From positions 1 to 10,286 of the forward strand of contig SLHN01000045.1 of NCBI GenBank assembly GCA_007136145.1: a stretch of 10,286 nt of DNA, written 5' to 3'. The translations under genes and the position numbers were made by a program. Shown here in pieces: positions 1 through 10,286 of the stretch. Every line of letters begins with the position of its first letter. The stretch's first letter is position 1. This stretch comes from Thioalkalivibrio sp. Its GTDB lineage: Bacteria > Pseudomonadota > Gammaproteobacteria > Ectothiorhodospirales > Ectothiorhodospiraceae. A model generated the notes under the pieces. The model did not search any database. It had not been told where the DNA came from and saw only the letters and a program-made list of their open reading frames with translations.

Positions 1-36
1 GCAGCGATCCGTGATCAAAAGCAGGCAGCCGCCTGA
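1..36 (+). CDS. rplJ: Ribosomal protein L10, C-terminal end only (partial)
   Basis: The first 36 bases read AAIRDQKQAAA followed by a TGA stop. This resembles the C-terminal tail of L10 in gammaproteobacteria (E. coli L10 ends in a similar AAVRDAKEAA), and L10 is the expected gene immediately upstream of rplL. L10 anchors L7/L12 dimers to the ribosomal stalk, and in E. coli it also represses translation of its own operon. Only eleven residues are visible, so the call rests on the short tail match plus gene order. The gap to rplL is 44 bases. Confidence 0.85.
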   Translation, partial: AAIRDQKQAAA

Positions 37-80
37 AACATTTCTGAATAGCCGGGCGGTAGCCCATTAGGAGAATCAAG

Positions 81-458
81 ATGGCAGTTTCGAAAGAGGA
101 AATTCTGGAGACGATCGGCAATATGACCGTTCTCGAGATCGTGGACCTGATTAGCGCCATGGAAGAGAAGTTCGGCGTGTCGGCCGCTGCTGCCGTGGCC
201 GCGGCTCCGGCCGCTGCTGCTGGTGAAGCCGCTGCCGAAGAGGTCAAGGATTCGTTCAATGTCGTGATGAGCAGCTTCGGCGCCAACAAGGTCGGCGTCA
301 TCAAGGTCGTTCGCGCCCTGACCGGCCTTGGTCTCAAGGAAGCCAAGGACATGGTCGAGGGTGTGCCCGCGACCGTGAAGGAAGACGCAAGCAAGGACGA
401 AGCCGAAAAGATGAAGAAGGAACTCGAAGAGGCCGGCGCCTCGGTCGAGTTGAAGTAA
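81..458 (+). CDS. rplL: 50S ribosomal protein L7/L12
   Basis: This 125-residue acidic protein forms the mobile ribosomal stalk that recruits and activates translational GTPases such as EF-G and EF-Tu. Residues 1-33 form the dimerisation domain that binds L10. An Ala/Pro/Gly-rich hinge follows at about 34-52. The globular factor-binding domain spans about 55-125 and carries the conserved GLGLKEAKDMVE segment. Length is close to the family norm (E. coli 121 residues); the extra residues sit in the hinge, which varies among species. The ATG is supported by AGGAG at 69-73, seven bases upstream. It follows rplJ and is probably co-transcribed with it. A stalk protein is needed in several copies per ribosome while RNA polymerase is needed less, which fits the hairpin found downstream before rpoB. 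Confidence 0.99.
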   Translation: MAVSKEEILETIGNMTVLEIVDLISAMEEKFGVSAAAAVAAAPAAAAGEAAAEEVKDSFNVVMSSFGANKVGVIKVVRALTGLGLKEAKDMVEGVPATVKEDASKDEAEKMKKELEEAGASVELK

Positions 459-498
459 GACGTACCTGTCAGTTGTTTCGTGACCTAGTCCGGAACCG

Positions 499-530
499 CA
501 AGGCTGGCGGCCGCAAGACCGCCAGCCTTG
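499..530 (+). promoter_or_regulatory. Perfect 12-bp hairpin in the rplL-rpoB gap (possible attenuator or processing site)
   Basis: Bases 499-510 (CAAGGCTGGCGG) are the exact reverse complement of 519-530, with the 8-base loop CCGCAAGA at 511-518. No T tract follows (the next bases are GGCCCGTGGT), so it is not a canonical intrinsic terminator. In E. coli the rplL-rpoB gap holds a partial terminator and an RNase III site that lower rpoBC expression relative to rplL; a similar role here is inferred from position only. The rest of the 128-base gap shows no convincing promoter. Confidence 0.7.
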
Positions 531-576
531 GCCCGTGGTGGCGACGCAGCGCCGCCCGATGACCCCTGTTGCAGCC

Positions 577-580
577 GAGG
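577..580 (+). promoter_or_regulatory. Ribosome binding site that fixes the rpoB start
   Basis: GAGG at 577-580 lies six bases before the ATG at 587. The frame stays open upstream to a TTG at 569, but that codon would place this Shine-Dalgarno inside the gene. Starting at 587 gives MALSYTEKKRIRKDFGKRP, which aligns from its first residue with E. coli RpoB (MVYSYTEKKRIRKDFGKRP). Confidence 0.85.
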
Positions 581-586
581 TATGCC

Positions 587-3500
587 ATGGCCCTCAGTTA
601 TACCGAAAAAAAGCGAATCCGCAAGGATTTCGGAAAACGCCCCCAGATCCTTGAGGTTCCCTACCTGCTGGAAACCCAGCTGGCGTCTTACCGGGACTTC
701 CTTCAGGCCGATGTCGCCCCGGATACGCGCGATGCGACGGGTCTGCATGCGGCGTTTCAGTCGGTGTTCCCGATCATCAGCTATTCTGGCCACGTGCAGC
801 TTCAGTATGTCTCCTATCGCCTTGGCGAGCCGCTGTTCGATGTCAAGGAGTGTCAGATTCGTGGCGTGACCTACGCGGCACCGCTGCGTGTGATGCTGCG
901 CCTCGTGATCAATGACAAGGAAGCCCCGGCCGGCAGTGTCGTTGTCAAGGAGATCAAGGAGCAGGAGGTCTACATGGGGGAACTGCCCCTGATGACCGAG
1001 AACGGCACATTCGTGATCAACGGGACCGAGCGGGTGATCGTGTCGCAGTTGCACCGCTCTCCTGGCGTATTCTTTGACCACGACAAGGGCAAGACCCACA
1101 GCTCTCAGAAACTTCTGTTCAACGCACGCATCATCCCCTATCGAGGCTCCTGGCTGGACTTCGAATTCGACGCCAAGGATGGAGTCTTCGTACGCATCGA
1201 TCGGCGGCGCAAACTGCCGGCAACGGTGTTGCTGCGCGCGCTGGGCATGGACACCGAGGAAATCCTGAGGACTTTCTTCGAGTTCAATTCCGTGCGCCTG
1301 TTGGAGCAGGGTGCGGAGCTCGAGCTTATCGCCGACCGACTGCGTGGTGAGAACGCGGTCGTCGACATCCGCCATGGCGACAAGATCATCGTCGAGGCTG
1401 GCCGCAGGATTACCCCGCGGCATATCCGCGAGATCGAGAAGGCGGGGATTCAGACCCTCACCGTTCCCGACGAATATATTCTTGGACGGGCTCTGGCACG
1501 CGGTATTGTCGACGAAGAAACCGGCGAGGTGATCGCCGAAGCCAATACCCTGATCACGGAACCGCTGCTCGACAAGCTGCGCGACGTAGGTGTGATGTCC
1601 TTCGACATCATCTACACCAACGACTATGACCGTGGCCCGTTCATTTCGGATACTCTGCGGCTCGACCAGAATCGGACCCAGCTCGAGGCGCAGGTCGACA
1701 TCTACCGGGTGATGCGCCCCGGTGAACCGCCGACCAAGGATTCGGCCGAGAATCTGTTCGGCAACCTGTTCTTCTCCGAGGATCGTTACGACCTGTCGGC
1801 GGTCGGAAGGATGAAGTTCAATCGACGGGTCGGACGCGACACCGACGAAGGCGCGGGGGTTCTGTCTCCAGAGGATATCCTTGATGTGCTCAAGGTGCTG
1901 ATCGATCTGCGCAACGGCATCGGCAGCACGGATGATATCGACCACCTTGGCAACCGGCGTATCCGCAGTGTCGGCGAAATGGCGGAGAACCAGTTCCGCC
2001 TGGGCTTGGTGCGGGTCGAGCGCGCGGTAAAGGAACGATTGACTGTCGCGGAAAGCGAAGGTCTGATGCCCCAGGAACTGATCAACGCCAAGCCCGTTGC
2101 TGCGGCGGTCAAGGAGTTTTTCGGGTCCTCTCAGCTCTCGCAGTTCATGGACCAGAACAACCCGCTGTCCGAGGTCACGCACAAGCGCCGGATTTCGGCG
2201 CTCGGACCAGGCGGTCTTACTCGTGAGCGTGCCGGGTTCGAGGTTCGTGACGTGCACCCGACGCATTACGGTCGAGTCTGCCCGATCGAAACCCCGGAAG
2301 GTCCGAACATCGGGCTGATCAACTCGCTTGCCGTGTATGCGCGGACCAATCGTTACGGCTTCCTGGAAACACCCTATCGAAAGGTCCATGAAGGGCAGGT
2401 GACCGACGAGATCGTCTACCTGTCCGCGATCGAGGAAAGCCAGTACGTGATCGCGCAGGCCAATGCTGCGATGGACGGCGAAGGGCGGCTGACCGACGAT
2501 CTGGTTTCATGCCGCTCGCAGAACGAGTTCACGATTTCCACCCCGGACAAGATCCAGTTCATGGATGTGTCGCCGAAGCAGATCGTCTCGGTGGCCGCTG
2601 CACTGGTTCCGTTCCTTGAGCACGATGATGCCAACCGCGCATTGATGGGGTCGAACATGCAACGCCAGGCGGTGCCGTGCCTCCGTGCCGAGAAGCCGCT
2701 GGTCGGGACCGGCATCGAGAGGACCGTCGCGATCGACTCGGGCTCGGCAATCGTCGCCACGCGTGGCGGCACCGTGGATTCGGTTGACGCTGCCCGCATT
2801 GTCGTGCGTGTGAACGACGAGGAGACTGGAGCCGGGGAGGCGGGTGTCGACATCTACAACCTGACCAAGTACTCCCGGTCCAACCAGAACACTTGTATCA
2901 ACCAGCGGCCGCTGGTCAGCGTGGGCGATGTGATCGCGCGCGGTGATGTGCTGGCCGATGGCTCCTCCACCGATCTCGGTGAGCTGGCGCTGGGGCAGAA
3001 CATGATGGTCGCGTTCATGCCCTGGAACGGCTACAACTTCGAGGATTCGATCCTGATCTCGGAGCGAGTGGTGCAGGAAGACCGTTTCACCACGATCCAC
3101 ATCGAGGAACTGAACTGTGTGGCTCGCGACACCAAGCTCGGGCAGGAGGAAATCACCGCCGATATCCCCAACGTTTCCGAGTCGCTGCTGGCCAAGCTGG
3201 ATGAATCGGGAATCGTTTACGTGGGTGCCGAGGTGCGTCCGGGTGACATCCTCGTCGGCAAGGTCACGCCCAAGGGTGAGACACAGCTGACGCCCGAGGA
3301 GAAGCTGTTGCGCGCGATTTTCGGTGAGAAGGCGTCGGACGTGAAGGATACCTCCCTCAGGGTCTCCTCGGGTATCGAAGGCACCGTGATCGACGTTCGC
3401 GTGTTTACCCGTGATGGGGTGGAGAAGGACGCCCGTGCCCGTTCCATCGAGGAATCCGACCTCGCGGGGGTGCGTAAGGATCTTCGTGACCAGCAGCGTA

Positions 3501-4663
3501 TCTATGAGGAAGACATTTACGGCCGCGTCGAGCGCCTGTTGACCGGCAAGGTGGCCGCGGGCGGGCCCGAGGGTCTGAGCGATGGCACCAAGATCACCAG
3601 GAAATACCTGGTCGGGGTGTCCAGGAATCACTGGTTCGAGATCCGTCTGCGTGACGATGACGTCAATGCCCAACTCGAGGAACTCGGGCGGCAGCTGAAA
3701 GACCAGGCCGAGGCGTTCGAAAAGCGCTTCGAGCAACAGAAGGCCAAGCTGGCGGCGGGTGACGATCTTCCCCCCGGTGTGCAGAAGATGGTCAAGGTGT
3801 ACGTTGCAATCAAGCGCCGCATGCAGCCCGGCGACAAGATGGCGGGACGTCACGGTAACAAGGGCGTTATTTCCATGATCGTTCCGGAAGAGGACATGCC
3901 CTTCCTGGAGGATGGGACGCCGGTCGACGTCGTGTTGAACCCGCTTGGGGTGCCGTCACGAATGAACGTGGGCCAGGTACTGGAGGTTCACCTTGGCTGG
4001 GCCGCCAAGGGGCTGGGCCTGAAGATTGGCCGTATGCTCGAGACCCAGGCCGAAATCGCCCGGTTGCGCGAGTTCCTGAACCAGATTTATGGCGGAGCCG
4101 AACGCAAGGTGGATATCGATTCCCTCGGCGACACGGAGATTCTTGCTCTCTGTCGGAACCTGCGGAAGGGAGTGCCTATGGCTACGCCGGTTTTCGATGG
4201 CGCCGACGAGCAGGAGATCAAGGCGTTGCTGCGTCTGGCCGACCTGCCCGAGACCGGACAAGCGATGCTGTTCGACGGCCGTACCGGTGATACGTTCGAT
4301 CGGCCGGTGACCGTTGGCTACATGCACATGCTGAAGCTCAACCACCTGGTTGACGACAAGATGCACGCTCGCTCTACCGGCCCGTACTCGTTGGTAACCC
4401 AACAGCCGCTGGGAGGCAAGGCGCAGTTCGGTGGTCAGCGCTTCGGCGAGATGGAGGTCTGGGCCCTGGAGGCCTACGGCGCTGCGTACACCCTCCAGGA
4501 AATGCTGACGGTCAAGGCGGACGATGTTCAGGGTCGCAACAAGATGTACAAGAACATCGTCGATGGCGAGCATTTCATGGAGGCCAATGTGCCGGAGTCC
4601 TTCAACGTGCTGATGAAGGAAATCCGATCTCTCGCCATCAATATCGAACTGGAACAGGACTGA
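587..4663 (+). CDS. rpoB: DNA-directed RNA polymerase subunit beta
   Basis: This is the 1358-residue beta subunit (E. coli 1342), which with beta' forms the catalytic cleft of RNA polymerase and builds the rifampicin pocket. The N-terminus YTEKKRIRKDFGKRP is conserved. The rifampicin region starts near residue 513; Q519, D522, H532, S537 and L539 match E. coli Q513, D516, H526, S531 and L533, so the site is of the sensitive type. I578 matches E. coli I572. Active-site lysines K1084 and K1092 lie in GDKMAGRHGNKG (E. coli K1065 and K1073). The C-terminal clamp segment with LGGKAQFGGQRFGEMEVWALEAYGA is intact. Both lineage-specific insertions seen in E. coli beta are present, at about residues 231-349 and 945-1060. 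Q174 replaces a glycine of E. coli (G168) in THSSGK; its effect is unknown. No frameshift or truncation is seen. The gene is probably co-transcribed with rplL and rpoC. Confidence 0.99.
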   Translation: MALSYTEKKRIRKDFGKRPQILEVPYLLETQLASYRDFLQADVAPDTRDATGLHAAFQSVFPIISYSGHVQLQYVSYRLGEPLFDVKECQIRGVTYAAPLRVMLRLVINDKEAPAGSVVVKEIKEQEVYMGELPLMTENGTFVINGTERVIVSQLHRSPGVFFDHDKGKTHSSQKLLFNARIIPYRGSWLDFEFDAKDGVFVRIDRRRKLPATVLLRALGMDTEEILRTFFEFNSVRLLEQGAELELIADRLRGENAVVDIRHGDKIIVEAGRRITPRHIREIEKAGIQTLTVPDEYILGRALARGIVDEETGEVIAEANTLITEPLLDKLRDVGVMSFDIIYTNDYDRGPFISDTLRLDQNRTQLEAQVDIYRVMRPGEPPTKDSAENLFGNLFFSEDRYDLSAVGRMKFNRRVGRDTDEGAGVLSPEDILDVLKVLIDLRNGIGSTDDIDHLGNRRIRSVGEMAENQFRLGLVRVERAVKERLTVAESEGLMPQELINAKPVAAAVKEFFGSSQLSQFMDQNNPLSEVTHKRRISALGPGGLTRERAGFEVRDVHPTHYGRVCPIETPEGPNIGLINSLAVYARTNRYGFLETPYRKVHEGQVTDEIVYLSAIEESQYVIAQANAAMDGEGRLTDDLVSCRSQNEFTISTPDKIQFMDVSPKQIVSVAAALVPFLEHDDANRALMGSNMQRQAVPCLRAEKPLVGTGIERTVAIDSGSAIVATRGGTVDSVDAARIVVRVNDEETGAGEAGVDIYNLTKYSRSNQNTCINQRPLVSVGDVIARGDVLADGSSTDLGELALGQNMMVAFMPWNGYNFEDSILISERVVQEDRFTTIHIEELNCVARDTKLGQEEITADIPNVSESLLAKLDESGIVYVGAEVRPGDILVGKVTPKGETQLTPEEKLLRAIFGEKASDVKDTSLRVSSGIEGTVIDVRVFTRDGVEKDARARSIEESDLAGVRKDLRDQQRIYEEDIYGRVERLLTGKVAAGGPEGLSDGTKITRKYLVGVSRNHWFEIRLRDDDVNAQLEELGRQLKDQAEAFEKRFEQQKAKLAAGDDLPPGVQKMVKVYVAIKRRMQPGDKMAGRHGNKGVISMIVPEEDMPFLEDGTPVDVVLNPLGVPSRMNVGQVLEVHLGWAAKGLGLKIGRMLETQAEIARLREFLNQIYGGAERKVDIDSLGDTEILALCRNLRKGVPMATPVFDGADEQEIKALLRLADLPETGQAMLFDGRTGDTFDRPVTVGYMHMLKLNHLVDDKMHARSTGPYSLVTQQPLGGKAQFGGQRFGEMEVWALEAYGAAYTLQEMLTVKADDVQGRNKMYKNIVDGEHFMEANVPESFNVLMKEIRSLAINIELEQD

Positions 4664-4670
4664 GCCCCGT

Positions 4671-4705
4671 CCGGAAGCCCTTTCCGGGGTGCCTCGCGGC
4701 ACCCC
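4671..4705 (+). promoter_or_regulatory. Two overlapping hairpins in the rpoB-rpoC gap
   Basis: Two stems that share bases fit in the 68-base gap. Stem A pairs CCGGAA (4671-4676) with TTCCGG (4682-4687) across a 5-base loop. Stem B pairs GGGGTGCC (4686-4693) with GGCACCCC (4698-4705) across the 4-base loop TCGC; it is a perfect 8-bp GC-rich stem. They share bases 4686-4687, so both cannot form in full. CCCCG at 4665-4669 can also pair with CGGGG at 4685-4689. No T tract follows, so termination is unlikely. The rpoC ribosome binding site (AGAGG, 4720-4724) lies 14 bases after stem B. A role in RNA processing, stability or rpoC translation is inference. Confidence 0.6.
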
Positions 4706-4731
4706 TCGAATTCAAGTAAAGAGGCAAGTGA

Positions 4732-8949
<4,218 letters not shown>

Positions 8950-8962
8950 GGGCGTTTCAACC

Positions 8963-8991
8963 TTGACACTGTTGGGGGCGGTCTTTAAACT
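8963..8991 (+). promoter_or_regulatory. Candidate sigma-70 promoter for the str genes
   Basis: A full-consensus -35 box TTGACA (8963-8968) is followed after exactly 17 bases by TAAACT (8986-8991), which matches TATAAT at four of six positions, including the first T, the second A and the final T. The -10 area is AT-rich within a GC-rich genome. Predicted transcription start is near 8998, about 60 bases before rpsL. An alternative -10, TTTAAA at 8984-8989, would leave only 15 bases of spacer and fits less well. Position between rpoC and rpsL suits separate expression of rpsL-rpsG-fusA. No transcript data support it. Confidence 0.65.
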
Positions 8992-9000
8992 TCCGCTCCC
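8974..9000. repeat. Inverted repeat surrounding the candidate -10 box
   Basis: GGGGGCGG (8974-8981) and CCGCTCCC (8993-9000) pair over eight positions, seven as Watson-Crick pairs and one as G-U. The 11 bases between them hold the AT-rich TTTAAACT that includes the proposed -10 box. In DNA this could be an operator covering the promoter; in rpoC read-through RNA it would be a hairpin immediately before the terminator stem. The symmetry is visible; either role is inference, and GC-rich spacers can form such repeats by chance. Confidence 0.5.
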
Positions 9001-9001
9001 T

Positions 9002-9039
9002 CGGCAGGCCGGTCGTCGTATCGGCCTGTCGTTATTTTT
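9002..9039 (+). terminator. Intrinsic terminator-like hairpin between rpoC and rpsL
   Basis: CGGCAGGCCG (9002-9011) pairs with CGGCCTGTCG (9022-9031) as a 10-bp stem with one G-U pair and a 10-base loop. It is followed directly by TTATTTTT (9032-9039). Stem plus T tract is the form of a Rho-independent terminator. It could end part of the rpoBC transcription. It also lies downstream of the candidate promoter at 8963-8991, so transcripts begun there must pass it to reach rpsL, which makes it a possible leader attenuator. Partial termination is more likely than complete, because no other promoter for rpsL-rpsG-fusA is evident after it. Confidence 0.75.
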
Positions 9040-9059
9040 CGGCTAGGAGAAAGGGTTGC

Positions 9060-9437
9060 ATGGCCACGATTAACCAGTTGGTGCGCAAGCCGCGCAAGCG
9101 AAAGGTGGAAAAGAGCGCGGTGCCCGCGCTCCAGGGTTCACCGCAGAAGCGGGGCGTCTGTACGCGCGTCTACACCACGACCCCGAAGAAGCCCAATTCC
9201 GCGTTGCGGAAGGTCGCGCGCGTGCGTCTGACTAACGGCTACGAGGTGACCAGTTACATTGGCGGAGAAGGTCACAACCTCCAGGAGCACTCGGTGGTCC
9301 TGATCCGCGGTGGTCGTGTGAAGGATCTGCCGGGTGTGCGCTATCACACCGTGCGCGGCAGCCTCGATACCCAAGGTGTCCAGAAGCGCACCCAGGCTCG
9401 GTCGAAGTACGGCGCCAAGCGTCCCAAGAAGACCTAA
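9060..9437 (+). CDS. rpsL: 30S ribosomal protein S12
   Basis: This 125-residue basic protein (E. coli 124) sits at the decoding centre of the small subunit and helps monitor codon-anticodon fit. The hallmark segments TTTPKKPNSALRK and RGGRVKDLPGVRYHTVRG are intact. K43 and K88, the lysines whose substitution gives streptomycin resistance in many bacteria, are unaltered, so the sequence is of the sensitive type. D89 is the aspartate that RimO methylthiolates in E. coli. AGGAG at 9045-9049 lies ten bases before the ATG. A serine (S27) stands where E. coli has cysteine in the CPQKRG segment, a mild change. It is the first gene of the str group here, with rpsG 24 bases downstream. Confidence 0.99.
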   Translation: MATINQLVRKPRKRKVEKSAVPALQGSPQKRGVCTRVYTTTPKKPNSALRKVARVRLTNGYEVTSYIGGEGHNLQEHSVVLIRGGRVKDLPGVRYHTVRGSLDTQGVQKRTQARSKYGAKRPKKT

Positions 9438-9461
9438 TACCGTCGGTTCAGGAAGACAAAC

Positions 9462-9929
9462 ATGTCCAGAAGATCAGAGGCCCCGAAGCGCCACATCCTC
9501 CCCGACCCCAAGTTCGGGAGCGAGCGCCTTGCGAAATTCATTAATACCGTGATGCGCGACGGCAAGAAATCCGTGGCCGAGGGCGTGGTGTATGGCGCCC
9601 TGGACCAGATTGAGGCCAAGCGCGGCGATGGCATGGGCGTGCTCGACAAGGCCCTTGAGAACGTGCGCCCGCGGGTGGAAGTGAAATCCCGCCGGGTTGG
9701 CGGTGCCACCTACCAGGTGCCCGTTGAAGTCCGTAACGTACGTCAGGACGCCCTGGCGATGCGTTGGCTCGTAGATGCCGCGCGCAAGCGTGGAGAGCGC
9801 TCGATGCCCCTGAAACTCGCTGGGGAATTGATGGATGCGTCCGAAAGCAAGGGCTCCGCTGTCAAGAAGCGTGAAGACACCCACCGTATGGCGGAAGCGA
9901 ACAAGGCGTTCGCCCATTTCCGTTGGTAA
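9462..9929 (+). CDS. rpsG: 30S ribosomal protein S7
   Basis: This 155-residue protein nucleates assembly of the 30S head by binding the 3' domain of 16S rRNA, and it lines the E-site tRNA exit. Conserved segments include KRHILPDPKFGS near the N-terminus, ENVRPRVEVKSRRVGGATYQVPVEV in the middle and KKREDTHRMAEANKAFAHFRW at the C-terminus. It ends at that final RW, slightly shorter than E. coli S7, which continues. AGGA at 9450-9453 precedes the ATG by eight bases. The gene lies between rpsL and fusA with gaps of 24 and 19 bases, which points to one message. In E. coli S7 represses its own operon by binding the rpsL-rpsG junction; the junction here is too short for the same structure. Confidence 0.99.
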   Translation: MSRRSEAPKRHILPDPKFGSERLAKFINTVMRDGKKSVAEGVVYGALDQIEAKRGDGMGVLDKALENVRPRVEVKSRRVGGATYQVPVEVRNVRQDALAMRWLVDAARKRGERSMPLKLAGELMDASESKGSAVKKREDTHRMAEANKAFAHFRW

Positions 9930-9936
9930 GTAAGAA

Positions 9937-9942
9937 GAGAGG
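9937..9942 (+). promoter_or_regulatory. Ribosome binding site supporting the GTG start of fusA
   Basis: GAGAGG at 9937-9942 lies six bases before GTG at 9949. No in-frame ATG exists near the conserved N-terminus, and the next one falls at codon 50, inside the GTPase domain. GTG is therefore the initiation codon. Confidence 0.85.
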
Positions 9943-9948
9943 CTGACA

Positions 9949-10286
<338 letters not shown>

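Noticed and set aside
54..65. Small GGGC/GCCC hairpin just before the rplL ribosome binding site
   Set aside because: The stem is only four base pairs and cannot be extended; such pairs are common by chance in GC-rich DNA.
450..478. Possible promoter at the end of rplL (TTGAAG)
   Set aside because: No acceptable -10 box appears at 16-18 bases downstream.
569..586. Upstream TTG start that would add six residues to RpoB
   Set aside because: The Shine-Dalgarno GAGG lies at 577-580, inside the proposed extension, and homology begins at the ATG at 587.
2126..2203. Possible rifampicin-resistance changes in rpoB, and streptomycin-resistance changes in rpsL
   Set aside because: All the key positions checked in the rifampicin region, and K43 and K88 of S12, match the sensitive form.
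485..2389. A 634-codon open frame on the minus strand opposite rpoB, with further long ones at 2507-3853 and 4528-6138
   Set aside because: Over their rpoB or rpoC coding overlap these frames are mostly in codon register with the sense gene, so they stay open simply because rpoB and rpoC avoid TTA, CTA and TCA codons. The translations show no recognisable domain, and the sense genes are certain.

Overview
This window is a core housekeeping locus from a GC-rich gammaproteobacterium. All genes lie on the plus strand in the order rplJ (last codons only), rplL, rpoB, rpoC, rpsL, rpsG, fusA (5' part only). The RNA polymerase subunits follow Escherichia coli closely, and the beta' metal-binding and catalytic residues fall at the same numbers as in E. 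coli. Both the beta and beta' chains carry the large lineage-specific insertions usual in Proteobacteria. The str genes (rpsL-rpsG-fusA) follow rpoC directly, as in Pseudomonas and many other non-enteric gammaproteobacteria; in E. coli the two clusters are apart. The exact order or genus cannot be fixed from this sequence alone.

Layout: bases 1-36 are the end of rplJ (L10). rplL (81-458) encodes the L7/L12 stalk protein. A 128-base gap with a perfect 12-bp hairpin leads to rpoB (587-4663). A 68-base gap with two overlapping hairpins leads to rpoC (4732-8949). A 110-base gap then holds the clearest control region of the window: a consensus-like sigma-70 promoter, an inverted repeat around its -10 element, an intrinsic-terminator-like hairpin with a T tract, and the rpsL ribosome binding site. 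rpsL (9060-9437), rpsG (9462-9929) and fusA (9949 onward, GTG start, cut by the window end) are packed with gaps of 24 and 19 bases.

Together the genes make the ribosomal stalk, the catalytic core of RNA polymerase, two proteins of the 30S subunit and the translocase EF-G. The likely transcription plan is one unit from upstream ribosomal genes through rplL and rpoBC, with possible attenuation or RNA processing in the rplL-rpoB and rpoB-rpoC gaps, and partial termination plus re-initiation between rpoC and rpsL.

I found no mobile element, CRISPR array, RNA gene, defence gene or unknown protein. The coding content is ordinary; the points worth a second look are the structured gaps, above all the promoter followed at once by a terminator ahead of rpsL.
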